A DNA stretch of 64,000 bases from CBDCMJ01 sp965224325 (GCA_965224325.1 CBDCYT010000020.1:62001-126000); one strand, 5' to 3'. Shown: positions 7,594-17,207, numbered from the stretch's first letter. Numbers and translations are program-made. The notes: generated by a model from the letters alone, not told the origin.

Positions 7594-9657
7594 GTGGAGC
7601 CCCGCAAGACCATGACTGACGCCGCCGCGCACCGTGCCGCTGAGCTGCGCGCTGAGCTCAACTACCATAACCACCGGTACTACGTGCTGGATGACCCCGA
7701 AGTTAGCGACAGCGAGTATGACGGGTTGATGAGGGAGCTGCGCCGGCTTGAGGAAGACGACCCGGCGTTGGTAAATCCTGACTCACCGACCCAGCGGGTG
7801 GGGGCCTCCCCCGCCGAAGGATTCTCCCAGGTGCACCATGGCCGGCCCATGTTGAGCTTGGCCAACGCTTTCAACCTGGAGGAGCTGGAGGCTTGGTGGC
7901 GCCGGACCAAAAATCTGCTGGATTCCGCCGACTTCGACCTGGTCTGCGAGCTTAAAATCGACGGCCTCGCCGTAAATCTTACCTACGAGAACGGCCTCTT
8001 GACCCAGGGGGCGACTCGCGGCGACGGGATGATCGGAGAGGACGTGACCCAGAACCTCCGGACCATTCGCAGCATTCCCGTCACGCTCCGGGACAACCCT
8101 CCGGCCCACTTAGAAGTCCGGGGCGAGGTGTATCTCCCCATCGATGATTTCCGGCGTTTGAATGAGGAGAGGGCCGAGCGCGGCGAACCTCTCTACGCCA
8201 ACCCTAGAAATACGGGCGCCGGCAGCGTGCGGCAACTCGACCCCAAGGTCACGGCCTCGCGCAATCTGCAGATTTGGTTGTATTCCCTGGGCGAAACCGG
8301 TGACCATTCCGGGCCTGCCGATCATTGGGAGGCTTTAGAGTGGATGAAAACCCTGGGTTTCCGGATTAATCCCCATAACCTGCTGTGCAGCACCGTGGAG
8401 GAGGCCCATGACTTCTACTTGTCCTGGTTGGAAGAGCGGCACGACCTACCTTACGAGGTTGACGGCGTAGTGATCAAAGTGGCCCCCTTTGCCTATCAGG
8501 ACGTCCTGGGAGTGGTGGGCCGGGAACCGAGGTGGGCCATCGCCTACAAGTTTCCCGCGGAACAGGCCGTCACTCGCCTTCTGGACGTCGGCATCAACGT
8601 GGGCAGGACCGGCAGCCTCAACCCCTTCGCGGTGTTGGAACCGGTGGTAGTCAGCGGCGTTACCGTTAAACAAGCTTCGCTGCACAACGAGGAGGACATC
8701 CACCGGAAAGACGTGCGCATCGGCGATTGGGTGACCATCGAGAGGGCCGGGGAGGTGATTCCCCATGTGGTTGGTCCCCTGGCGGAGCGGCGCACCGGCG
8801 AGGAGTGGGTGTTCAAAATGCCGGCCGGTTGTCCGGTGTGCAAGACTGAGGTGGTTAAGCCTGAAGACGAAGCTATGCACCGCTGCCCCAATGCCTCGTG
8901 TCCGGCGCAGTTTCTTGAATTGCTGAAGCACTTTGTCAGCAAGGGCGCGATGGACGTCGATGGGCTCGGGGAGCAGTGGTGCCGAATACTTATCGACGGC
9001 GAGCTGGTGCGAGACGTCTCCGGCCTTTACACATTGCGGAAAGAGCAGCTGCTGAGTTTGGAACGGATGGGGGAGCGGCTGGCGGTCAAAATAATGGCAA
9101 ACATCGAGGCCAGTAAGCAGCGCTCGCTTTCGCGCCTCCTGTTTGCCCTTGGGATCTTGCACGTGGGGTCTGAAGTTGCCGAGCTATTGGCGCAGCGTTA
9201 TACCGGGTTGGGTCAGTTGGCTAATGCCGCCAAGGAGGACCTGACGGCGATTCCCGGCGTTGGCCCGAAGATAGCGGATAGCGTCGTCGCCTACTTCAAC
9301 GTTTCCCGCAACCGAGACGTTGTCGAGAGGTTGCGCCTGGCTGGAGTGGACCCGCAGCAGGAAGTACACGAGGTTAGTCCCAGCGACGCGCCGCTCCTGG
9401 ACCAGGTCTTCGTAGTGACCGGAACCCTGTCGTCCTTCCCGCGGCGGGAAGCCGAGACTCGAATCAAAGCCTTGGGTGGCAGCGTGGCTTCCGCGGTCAC
9501 TCGAAAGACCAGTTATTTGGTGGCTGGCGAGTCCGCCGGTTCCAAATTAGACACGGCAATGCGGTTGGACACGCCCGTGCTGGATGAAGCAGCGTTTTTG
9601 GAACTCTTGGAGTCGGCTGCCGCCCGCCGGTCCCAGCCTACGGAGCCGGAACGTTGA
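7594..9657 (+). CDS. ligA: NAD-dependent DNA ligase
   Basis: Seals nicks during replication and repair using NAD+. All domains are present in order: the N-terminal Ia domain with HNHRYYVLDDP, the adenylation domain with the KIDG motif (Lys about 121), the OB fold, a Cys4 zinc finger (CPVC...HRCPNASCPAQ, about 412-434), helix-hairpin-helix repeats (GVGPKIADSV) and a C-terminal BRCT domain (from about residue 600). The 687-residue length is normal. The annotated start MEPRKTM is six residues ahead of a second ATG (7612), which may be the true start. The gene is followed by a gene-free repeat region. Confidence 0.96.
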   Translation: MEPRKTMTDAAAHRAAELRAELNYHNHRYYVLDDPEVSDSEYDGLMRELRRLEEDDPALVNPDSPTQRVGASPAEGFSQVHHGRPMLSLANAFNLEELEAWWRRTKNLLDSADFDLVCELKIDGLAVNLTYENGLLTQGATRGDGMIGEDVTQNLRTIRSIPVTLRDNPPAHLEVRGEVYLPIDDFRRLNEERAERGEPLYANPRNTGAGSVRQLDPKVTASRNLQIWLYSLGETGDHSGPADHWEALEWMKTLGFRINPHNLLCSTVEEAHDFYLSWLEERHDLPYEVDGVVIKVAPFAYQDVLGVVGREPRWAIAYKFPAEQAVTRLLDVGINVGRTGSLNPFAVLEPVVVSGVTVKQASLHNEEDIHRKDVRIGDWVTIERAGEVIPHVVGPLAERRTGEEWVFKMPAGCPVCKTEVVKPEDEAMHRCPNASCPAQFLELLKHFVSKGAMDVDGLGEQWCRILIDGELVRDVSGLYTLRKEQLLSLERMGERLAVKIMANIEASKQRSLSRLLFALGILHVGSEVAELLAQRYTGLGQLANAAKEDLTAIPGVGPKIADSVVAYFNVSRNRDVVERLRLAGVDPQQEVHEVSPSDAPLLDQVFVVTGTLSSFPRREAETRIKALGGSVASAVTRKTSYLVAGESAGSKLDTAMRLDTPVLDEAAFLELLESAAARRSQPTEPER

Positions 9658-9764
9658 CTCCCTGCACTAAATCCCGGACGCGACCGGTGCGGTTCTCCCC
9701 TGCACACGCATATTTTGTTCACTCCGGGGGTTGAGTCAAATAACAGATCCGAAATAACCAACCT

Positions 9765-10036
9765 GAGCTTGTATCGCAAATCTGAGTCCTGCAGCATCCT
9801 ACCCTTCTGGATTCCCGCTTTCGCGGGAATGACGGGTTATTGAGTCTGGATTCCCGCTCCCCGATCGGGGCCGGGGACAAGCTTCGCGGGAATGACGGAA
9901 GCCTGGGAATGACGGAAGGCGGGAGTGCACCGGTTATTGAGCCGCATTCAATACTGGTTTAGGCCGTTAATAATAGTAGCAACCCGTGAGGTTGCGTCCG
10001 CCCGAAATCGTGAGTGGAGATTTCTGAGACAGGCTC
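9765..10036 (+). mobile_element. MITE-like element, copy B
   Basis: A 272-bp copy with a decayed left end (GAGCTTGTATCG) and an intact right end, TGAGACAGGCTC (10025-10036). It contains a simple palindrome core (9811-9830) and, about 20 bp later, a long form in which TCCCCGATCGGGGCCGGGGA interrupts the loop of the palindrome. The right half (GGTTTAGGCCGTTAATAATAG to CGTGAGTGGAGATTTC) matches the other copies. Confidence 0.82.
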
Positions 10037-10080
10037 ACCTATGACGTCCCACGGTTGACGCCTAAAGGTACTTACAAGCA

Positions 10081-10294
10081 AAAACCGGCTTTCCCCCATG
10101 CGGCGGATGGCCGAGCTTACCCGCCCCAGAGAGAAAAACGCCAAGACTAACAAACCGGCTTTCCCTCATGCGCCGAATAGCCGAGTTGACGCGCCCCGGA
10201 GAGAAAAACGCCGAGGCAAAAACCGGCTTTCCCCCATGCGGCGGATGGCCGAGTTGACGCGCCCCGGAGAGAAAAACGCCAAGACTAACAAACC
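10081..10294. repeat. Tandem repeat of about 67-70 bp, three copies
   Basis: Units start near 10082, 10152 and 10219 with AAACCGGCTTTCCC, continue through CATGCGGCGGATGGCCGAG and GCGCCCCGGAGAGAAAAACGCC, and end in a partial copy at 10287-10294. Frames across it are not genes because the repeat drives them. It lies 100 bp upstream of pth. Confidence 0.85.
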
Positions 10295-10394
10295 GGATAG
10301 ACGCCGTAGTTCGCGGGACCCGCGCCCGTTGGCGCCTGTCCAAAGGCAGAGTTTACGAGTGGTTTTGTCTTCGAAGCTGGATGTTTAGATTAGC

Positions 10395-10961
10395 ATGAAG
10401 CTGATTATAGGTCTGGGCAATCCGGGTCCCGGGTACCGCGACACCAGGCACAACGCCGGTTTCCGGTGCGTTGATTTCATAGCCAATCTGTGGTCGGTGC
10501 CCACCAAGGAGCGGCGGGCGAAGGTGGTGTTGGGGGCCGGCTCCCGCGCCGGCCAAGAGGTGGTGCTGGCCAAGCCTAGGACTTTCATGAACAACAGCGG
10601 CGAGGGGGTATACTACTTATTGACTCGCTTTGGCGCCCGGGCCGAGGACTTGGTAATCATTTATGATGACATGGAACTCCCGCTGGGGCGCCTGCGTATT
10701 CGTCCTTCCGGCAGCGCCGGTGGGCACAAGGGGGTCGACTCCATCATAGCCGCAGTGCGGACCGATGGGTTCCCAAGAATTCGGTTGGGAATAGGCTCTC
10801 CCCCCGTAGGCCATGACCGGGTGTCCCATGCCCTTGGCCGCTTCTCCCATGAGGAGGACCAGGTGCTCGCTTCGGCAACCGGCCGGGTCGCCTCTGCAGT
10901 TGAGTGCATATTGGAAGAAGGTATTGACGTCGCCATGAACCGGTTCAACGGGCTCGGATAG
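10395..10961 (+). CDS. pth: Peptidyl-tRNA hydrolase
   Basis: Recycles peptidyl-tRNAs that drop off the ribosome. It is 188 residues long, as expected. Catalytic features are visible: Asn9 in GLGNPG, His19 in TRHNAGF, the FMNNSG motif, Asp91/92 in YDDMELPLG and the GSAGGHKGVDSI loop. ATG 10395 starts directly with MKLIIGLGNP, the conserved N-terminus. No ribosome-binding purine run is obvious upstream, where a tandem repeat lies. Confidence 0.95.
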   Translation: MKLIIGLGNPGPGYRDTRHNAGFRCVDFIANLWSVPTKERRAKVVLGAGSRAGQEVVLAKPRTFMNNSGEGVYYLLTRFGARAEDLVIIYDDMELPLGRLRIRPSGSAGGHKGVDSIIAAVRTDGFPRIRLGIGSPPVGHDRVSHALGRFSHEEDQVLASATGRVASAVECILEEGIDVAMNRFNGLG

Positions 10962-11232
10962 CCGTGTGTCTCCAGCTTGGCCTCTTTGCCCGGGCTGGCT
11001 TCTGTTAACGAGGTCGTTGCGGGATTGCCCGCGAAACCGAATCTTACTTCAACCCCGGCTTTGGATAACGGCTTTTGGGAATTCTACGCGACGGAGTGCC
11101 CGCCTAGCTGAAACGGTCTGTTGGGCACACATCGATGCGTCGGCCCAAAGGTCATGGATTTCGCACCCTGCCCTGGGAATCCGAAGAGCTGCGTTTGGAC
11201 GTGATTGCCCTGCCTGAATCGCCGGTTGACGC

Positions 11233-13296
11233 ATGAAACGCCGCGGCTGCATTTGGGCGCTGTTCCTGGTGGTCGCTTGGTTTGGGTGCTCAGGCGCGGC
11301 ATCGCCTATTCGTCCCATTGTTACTCCATCGCCGGAAAGCGGCCCTCCTGAGAGCAGAACGGTCCTGGACCGGACGAATACCCCTTTCCAATCCCCTCAA
11401 CCCGTCCCGCCTGCACCCGCAGCGCCTACCGCTGTTGGACCAACACCTACTCTTGGACCAGAGGAAAGCCCCTCGCCGGAAAAACCTGACGCGGCGCTGC
11501 CCGAGCCGCTTGGTGCGTCGCCCCCTCCTCCGGCTGCGTCGTTGCCCGATGCCCCTGATCGAGACCTGTACCGGTTGGCGGTTGACCTTGGCGCCGTGGC
11601 TGACGAGGACACTCCTCGGGTGGTCGCCACGAACTCGGTCCCCTACGTAGAGGGCCGGGAGGATGTCTTTCGGCTGGTCGACTTGATGGCACTACGCCGG
11701 TATACCGGCCGCTTTGAGTTGCGCCTGGTCACGCCTCACGCCTATTGGTACTTTGAACTTGGCGAGCCCTTCAGGCAAGAGGACATCGAGAAGCGCGCGG
11801 CGGTGTTCGAGGAAGAGATTTACCCTAGGGTCACGTCGGTTTTCGGTCGAGAGTGGGTGCCGGGAGTGGACGGTGATCCTCGCCTGACCATTGTGAACGG
11901 CCGGTTGCGGGGTGTGGGCGGCTACTACAGTTCGGCCGACGAGTATCCCCTCGTGGTAAACGAGTTCAGCAACCAAAGAGAGATGATATATATCAATTCG
12001 GAGCTTTTGAAGCTCGGCGAGGCAAGTTATTCAGCGGTTTTGGCCCACGAGTTGCAACATGCGGTCCATTGGAATGCCGATCCTTCTGAGGACCAATGGG
12101 TCAGCGAGGGACTCTCCGAACTCGCTGTCACCGTCGCTGGCTTCGAGCGCGGCGGTGTCCGAAATGTCGGGCCTAGACCCATCTCCCTCGTGAACTGGCC
12201 CCTTGGGCTGGGTGGTGTTGGCGCTCACTATCGGCTCGCGTCCCTGTTTATGCACTATTTGTTGGAGCACTACGGCGATCCGCAGGACCTGCGCCCTCTG
12301 TTGAACGAGCCCCGGGACGGCGTTGCCGGAATCACGGATTACCTGACCGCGTCCGGGTATGGTCAGGATTTCCGGGACGTGTTTCGCGATTGGGCGGTGG
12401 CCAATCTGTTGGACGAAGACCAGGGGCCCTACGGCTACTCCGGCCTGGAAGTACAGACCGACATCGCCAAGGAAATAACCGGGTTCTCAGAGTTCACCTC
12501 CCAAATCCCCCAGTATTCCATAGAGTACGTCGACTTAAGCTCGTTCAAGGAACCCATTGTCTTGAAGTTTCACGGCCCTTCGGAAACCAGATTATTGCCC
12601 GTCGAGGTCGGACCCCGTGGGTGCTGGTGGGGAAACTCGGGTGACAGCATAAACTCGACGATGACCAGGACCGTGAGCCTAGCTGGCCTGGACCGGGCCA
12701 CTCTGACCTATCAGGTATGGTTTAACCTGGAAGAAGGATGGGACTACGCATATCTTGAAGTTTCTCCCGACGATGGACGGACTTGGGAGATTTTGGGAAC
12801 GCCCAACACCACCAGCGAAAACCTCATCGGCAATAGCTATGGCATGGGCTATACTGGCGACAGCAGGGGATGGCTGAATGAGACTGTTGACCTCTCAAGC
12901 TATGCGGGGCAGCGAATTTTGTTGCGTTTCCAGTACATAACCGACGACGCTGTTCACGGCTCCGGAATTTGCGTTAGAGCAATTGCCGTGCCTGGGGCTG
13001 TGACCGTTGATCTGATGGACGAGTGGCAAACCGATGGATTCCTGCTGACCGGCAACCGCGTGAAGCAGGAGTATGCAGTCCAGGTCATAGAAATTGGCGC
13101 GGAGAACCGGGTCAGCCCGGTAATGCTGGACCAAGCCAATACCGGGGAGCTTATAGTCGCGGGTTCTCAGGACCGGGATAGGCTGGTGGTGGCCGTGGCG
13201 CCATTGGCCCCCAAGACACGGGAAGAAGCGTCATACACACTGACGGTGGCGCCCGCCGGGGGGCGGACCAAGGCGTCCGCATCGGCAAACCGGTGA
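11233..13296 (+). CDS. Secreted lipoprotein with a zinc-metalloprotease-like domain
   Basis: A 687-residue exported protein. The N-terminus is a lipoprotein signal: basic MKRR, a hydrophobic core and a WFGC lipobox with Cys19. A Pro/Ser-rich linker of about 80 residues follows. The central domain has an HExxH zinc motif (HELQH, His272-His276) followed by HW and a SEGLSELAV segment that may supply the third ligand. The C-terminal part (about 430-620) has a WWGNSGDS...LDRATLTYQVWFNLEEGWDYAYLEVS pattern and a LSSYAGQRILLRFQY pattern, typical of the immune inhibitor A (M6) accessory beta-domain. A secreted M6-like or gluzincin-like peptidase is the best guess; its substrate is unknown. Confidence 0.7.
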   Translation: MKRRGCIWALFLVVAWFGCSGAASPIRPIVTPSPESGPPESRTVLDRTNTPFQSPQPVPPAPAAPTAVGPTPTLGPEESPSPEKPDAALPEPLGASPPPPAASLPDAPDRDLYRLAVDLGAVADEDTPRVVATNSVPYVEGREDVFRLVDLMALRRYTGRFELRLVTPHAYWYFELGEPFRQEDIEKRAAVFEEEIYPRVTSVFGREWVPGVDGDPRLTIVNGRLRGVGGYYSSADEYPLVVNEFSNQREMIYINSELLKLGEASYSAVLAHELQHAVHWNADPSEDQWVSEGLSELAVTVAGFERGGVRNVGPRPISLVNWPLGLGGVGAHYRLASLFMHYLLEHYGDPQDLRPLLNEPRDGVAGITDYLTASGYGQDFRDVFRDWAVANLLDEDQGPYGYSGLEVQTDIAKEITGFSEFTSQIPQYSIEYVDLSSFKEPIVLKFHGPSETRLLPVEVGPRGCWWGNSGDSINSTMTRTVSLAGLDRATLTYQVWFNLEEGWDYAYLEVSPDDGRTWEILGTPNTTSENLIGNSYGMGYTGDSRGWLNETVDLSSYAGQRILLRFQYITDDAVHGSGICVRAIAVPGAVTVDLMDEWQTDGFLLTGNRVKQEYAVQVIEIGAENRVSPVMLDQANTGELIVAGSQDRDRLVVAVAPLAPKTREEASYTLTVAPAGGRTKASASANR

Positions 13297-13318
13297 AACT
13301 GGGCCAGGGAGAGTAAAC

Positions 13319-14299
13319 GTGACCCTCTCGCTATGCGTTGTAGGTTGCGGGGAGTTCGCCAAGACTTTTGCCCAAGCGATGCAGCCGCTGCGGGAAGAGG
13401 TCGACCTCCATTTCGCCAGTAGAGACCGTAATAGAGCCTTAGCCTACGCCGAGGAGTATGGCGGCAAGGGCGCCTTTGGCTCTTACCAAGAAGCTGCCGC
13501 CTCCCCTGAAGTGGATGCCATGTACTTGTGCACTCCCCACCACCTTCATCGGGACCACGCCCTTATGGCGGCCAAGGGGGGAAAACATATCCTGGTGGAA
13601 AAGCCCATTGCCCGGAATCTTGAAGAAAGCGAAGAAATGGTCACGCAGGCCCGGCGCTCCGGTGTCACCTTGATGGTGGCCGAAAATTACCGGTTCATGC
13701 CGGCGGTGCGTCGAGCCAAAGAATTAATAGAAGAAGGCGCCATTGGGAGCCTACGCTCGATACAACTCCAAGAGGAGGCGCATTTCCAGCCCAGACAATG
13801 GCGTAGTGACCAGGAGTTGAACGGCGGCGGCGTGCTAATCGACGGCGGCATCCACAAGATGGATATTTTGGTCTACCTGACGGGTATGCCCGAGCAGGTC
13901 TTCGCCGCGGCGCTGCCTCCGGCTATGCCCGGTGCGGGCGGAGAGGATGGAGCGGTGGTGATGACCAGGTCCCCCGGCGGCGTGGTGGGTGTGATCAATC
14001 ACTCTTGGTCGGCTGCCCACCGCCCGACCCCGCCTTGGGTGGTCCTCAACGGCGTTGGGGGAAGGATATTTTTTGAAGTTGGAGCCACGTGGCTAAAGAT
14101 AGACGACGGCGGCACGGAACGAATTCTGCGGTTTGACGAGGACCAAACCGGACTGGCGCCCATGGTCCGAGAGTTCAGGGACAGCATCGAGGAACGCCGG
14201 GAGCCGCTTACTTCCGGGGCGGCGGGCATTGACGCGTTATCGCTGGTCCTTAAAGCGTACGAGTCCATTGAGCTAGGCGCGTCATTGACCTTGGACTGA
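13319..14299 (+). CDS. Gfo/Idh/MocA family NAD(P)-dependent oxidoreductase
   Basis: A 326-residue two-domain sugar/inositol-dehydrogenase-type enzyme. The Rossmann motif VVGCGEFAK is at the N-terminus, the catalytic EKP triplet is at about 94-96 (LVEKPIARN), and the C-terminal domain has GGVLIDGGIHKMDIL with the conserved His and Asp. The GTG start at 13319 follows an AGGGAGAG ribosome site and lies 22 bp after the protease-like gene, so the two may be cotranscribed. The substrate cannot be deduced. The glycosidase-like gene downstream points to carbohydrate use. Confidence 0.85.
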   Translation: MTLSLCVVGCGEFAKTFAQAMQPLREEVDLHFASRDRNRALAYAEEYGGKGAFGSYQEAAASPEVDAMYLCTPHHLHRDHALMAAKGGKHILVEKPIARNLEESEEMVTQARRSGVTLMVAENYRFMPAVRRAKELIEEGAIGSLRSIQLQEEAHFQPRQWRSDQELNGGGVLIDGGIHKMDILVYLTGMPEQVFAAALPPAMPGAGGEDGAVVMTRSPGGVVGVINHSWSAAHRPTPPWVVLNGVGGRIFFEVGATWLKIDDGGTERILRFDEDQTGLAPMVREFRDSIEERREPLTSGAAGIDALSLVLKAYESIELGASLTLD

Positions 14300-14350
14300 G
14301 TATTCGGGTCCTGCCGAACGGCCCAAACCGGACAGCTGGCGAATATGCTT

Positions 14351-14541
14351 GGCTCCCGGAGCGCTGGGCCGGAGGTTTGTTTCCAACGGAGCCTGTCTCA
14401 TAAAGCTGAGTCCTCCAGCATCCTACCTTTCTGGATTCCCGATCCCCGATCCCGATCGGGGACAAGCTCCGCGGGAATGACGGATTATTGAGCCGCGTTC
14501 AATGGCTCCCGGGGCGCTGGGCCGGAGGTTTGTTTTCAACG
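14351..14541 (+). mobile_element. Duplicated left half of a MITE-like element
   Basis: A GGCTCCCGGAGCGCTGGGCC flank, the left terminus GAGCCTGTCTCA (14389-14400), CAGCATCCTACC and a long-form palindrome are repeated directly from about 14503. The left half of the element and its flank have therefore been tandemly duplicated (about 152 bp), and this upstream copy has no right end. Confidence 0.78.
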
Positions 14542-14776
14542 GAGCCTGTGTCATAAAGCTGAACCCTCCGGCATCCTACCTTTCTGGATTCCCGCTTTCG
14601 CGGGAATGACGGGTTATTGAGTCTGGATTCCCGATCCCCGATCCCGATCGGGGACAAGCTTCGCGGGAATGACTGGTTATTGAGCCGCATTAAATACTGG
14701 TTTAGGCGGTTAATAATAGTAACCCGCCAGGTTGCGTCCGCCCAAAATCGTGAGTGGAGACTTCTGAGACAGGTTC
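14542..14776 (+). mobile_element. MITE-like element, copy C (near complete)
   Basis: A 235-bp copy from GAGCCTGTGTCA (14542-14553) to TGAGACAGGTTC (14765-14776). It carries a simple palindrome core (14588-14607) followed by a long-form palindrome whose loop is filled by a GATCCCCGATCCCGATCGGG-type insert, then the family-specific right half. Confidence 0.85.
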
Positions 14777-14924
14777 AACGCATTGGTTTTCTACAATGCT
14801 TTTCACATCGCCGCTTTTCACATCACCTTCCAGGGTCCTGCCTGGACTCGCGACACCATCCAATCTACACACGCAATGGACCGGTTAGCTCCAGCCGGGC
14901 GCTCTATTGCGCAAGCGAGAGAAC

Positions 14925-17207
14925 ATGGAACGTGCTCAGGTTCCTCAACAACTCAAAGTGAAGACGACTGCCACCGGTGCTTCCATAGAGTACGCAGGGG
15001 TCCTCTTGGCGCCCGAACTGGGAGTCGGCATACCGATCGACGGCCGCTGGTTGTGGAGCTTCGACCGCAGCTTGGCCCTATCAGCAAGCGAGGAGACCGT
15101 AGCCGGCGACGTTCTAGGGGAGTATTCCTCGCTGGCGTTGACCTACGCGGATGGCGACGGCCCCATGGTCCGGCAGGAGGTTAAGGCTTACCAAGAAACC
15201 TCCACCGTGGTAGTGAAAACGACTGCCCTCAGAGAGTTGCGGGGCACGGCCATAGAGGACAACTTCTTTGAGACCACTTTCAATTCGCCGGTGGTCCGCT
15301 TACACGAAAGCCTCAGCTACATAGCTTATACCTGGGGATTGCTCGGCGGTGAAGGCGTGGGCGTCGCCGGCCACTTTCCGGACGCGGCGCTGGCCCGCGA
15401 CCTGGCCAGTCTGCCTGAGCAACTCCGATTAGCCGACTTCTCGCCCAGCCATGATGTCAATCACACCGGCAAAAAGCCGTTTGCTCCGTTGATTGGGTAT
15501 GACGCTGAAGAGCGCACCCTGGTCATGTCTCCCCTTGACCATTACTTGATAAGTCCGTTGCGCCTGTTGGAAACGCCTGACGGTCCCGCCGTGGCCCGGG
15601 GTCTTCATGGTCTGGTGAACGTGGTCCCCGCCGGCGCCGCCACGCGCACTATCATGACTTTCGGCGCCGGGCTGGCGGCCACGGTCGTGAAGTGGGGTGG
15701 GCTGTTGGCCCGAGCGGCGGGAAATGACCCAAAGAAACCCAAGGACAGCTTGTTGACCAGCAATTTGGGTTTTTGGAACTGCTACGGCGGGTACTACGCC
15801 GAGCTGTTTCGTCCGACCACTGCCGACACCCTGGAACAGTTGGCGGATGACTTCCGGGAGGCAAGTCTGCCGGTGCGCTATTGGGGACTGGACCTGTGGT
15901 ACCGCTTTGACACCGTTGGGTTCGCACGAGGCTATCTCCCTAATGCGGACAAGTACCCCGAAGGGCTAAAGAGGGTGTTCGATTCCACACAAATCCCCTA
16001 CCTGCTGCACATGTCGTCCTTCGACCGGGCCAACGACTACCAGGACAGCCACGATATGCTGGTGGATGAGGGCTCCGCCTACCCTCGGGGGCCGGAGTTG
16101 TACCAGGACCTAGCCCGGCAGTTCAAAGCCCTGGGGGCCATCGGCATCTGGCACGACTTCCTGCGAACTCTCCTGCAAAATTGCCGCTCCTTACGAGACC
16201 GCATGGGAGCAGCAGATCAGTGGTTTGAGGACCTCGCTACCTCCATGGCCCAGGAAGACTTGGACGTGATGCTGTGCATGCCCACCATGGGCCATTACTT
16301 GGCCTCCGCCGCCTATGACAACGTGGTGGCCATCCGCACGTCCACCGACTATGTGAACCACCAGGAAGGGCAGCGAGAGTTGCTAGCCCACCAGAACGAG
16401 TACCGGCGCACGTTTTCGCCGCAGCGGAACCTGCGGCAGAACCTAATGCTGGCATTTGTAGCCGGGGCGGTGGGCTTAGCCCCTTCATACGACGTTTTCA
16501 TCAGCAACGAAGGCCACCCCGAGGGCTTCGCCAACCCCCACGCTGCGCGAGATGCGCTGACCCGGGCTCTGAGCGCGGGCATAGTGGGTGTGGGCGACAA
16601 GCTGGGTCACGTGGACCAGGAGGTGGTGAGCCGCTTGGCCTTCCCGGACGGGGTCTTGGCCCAACCGGACCATCCTTCGTACCCGGTGGCTTCGTTCTTG
16701 CAGTCAAACACGCCGGTCTTTCGCACCGAGACCCTGGTGAGCGGCTATTCGTGGATTTATTTAACGCTGTTCAATCTGGGCGAGGACACCGAAGAATACG
16801 TTTTTGACCTCGAACCCATAGTAGGCGCGACTGACAACGTGGTATTCGATTACCATGCCGCCACCGTGATAACCGGCCGTGTATTAAGAGGGAGGGTTGA
16901 CCCGGGAGAGGGCCGTTATCTCATCGTGGCGCCCTTGATGGAAGGGCTGCATCCCCTGGGCTTCCCGGACAAGTACGTAACTCTTTCGAGCAGGCAGGTG
17001 AAGGGCGTCACCGCTGCTGCCGGCGCGGTGACCATTGACTTGGAGCTACCGGCTGGGAGCGCTTATACTTTCGCGACTGTTGGCGTAGACGGACTATCGG
17101 CGATGGGCCGAGGCCTCAGCGTCACTGCCGTGGATACCAGAGGAGCGCTGACCTGTGTGGACTTCCGGGTGGAATCCAGGAGTTGCAGCTTGGTCCTGCG
17201 GGCGTGA
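14925..17207 (+). CDS. Putative glycoside hydrolase with TIM-barrel centre
   Basis: About 760 residues; I cannot name a family with certainty. The N-terminal third is beta-rich, as in the super-sandwich domain of clan-D alpha-glycosidases. The middle has barrel-like strands: NLGFWNCYGGYYAE, then VRYWGLDLWYRF with an acidic residue at a strand end, IPYLLHMSSFDRAND, AIGIWHDFL, DVMLCMPTMGH and VVAIRTSTDY. The last third is again beta-rich, as expected of a C-terminal sandwich. The pattern recalls GH36/GH31 and raffinose-synthase-like proteins. No signal peptide is seen, so it is probably cytosolic. ATG 14925 is preferred over TTG 14907; no ribosome site is strong. It converges on glnA with a 19-bp gap. 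Confidence 0.55.
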   Translation: MERAQVPQQLKVKTTATGASIEYAGVLLAPELGVGIPIDGRWLWSFDRSLALSASEETVAGDVLGEYSSLALTYADGDGPMVRQEVKAYQETSTVVVKTTALRELRGTAIEDNFFETTFNSPVVRLHESLSYIAYTWGLLGGEGVGVAGHFPDAALARDLASLPEQLRLADFSPSHDVNHTGKKPFAPLIGYDAEERTLVMSPLDHYLISPLRLLETPDGPAVARGLHGLVNVVPAGAATRTIMTFGAGLAATVVKWGGLLARAAGNDPKKPKDSLLTSNLGFWNCYGGYYAELFRPTTADTLEQLADDFREASLPVRYWGLDLWYRFDTVGFARGYLPNADKYPEGLKRVFDSTQIPYLLHMSSFDRANDYQDSHDMLVDEGSAYPRGPELYQDLARQFKALGAIGIWHDFLRTLLQNCRSLRDRMGAADQWFEDLATSMAQEDLDVMLCMPTMGHYLASAAYDNVVAIRTSTDYVNHQEGQRELLAHQNEYRRTFSPQRNLRQNLMLAFVAGAVGLAPSYDVFISNEGHPEGFANPHAARDALTRALSAGIVGVGDKLGHVDQEVVSRLAFPDGVLAQPDHPSYPVASFLQSNTPVFRTETLVSGYSWIYLTLFNLGEDTEEYVFDLEPIVGATDNVVFDYHAATVITGRVLRGRVDPGEGRYLIVAPLMEGLHPLGFPDKYVTLSSRQVKGVTAAAGAVTIDLELPAGSAYTFATVGVDGLSAMGRGLSVTAVDTRGALTCVDFRVESRSCSLVLRA

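Noticed and set aside
10098..10388. 96- and 93-residue frames with basic repeats
   Set aside because: Both are driven by the 67-70-bp tandem repeat upstream of pth and have no start signal.
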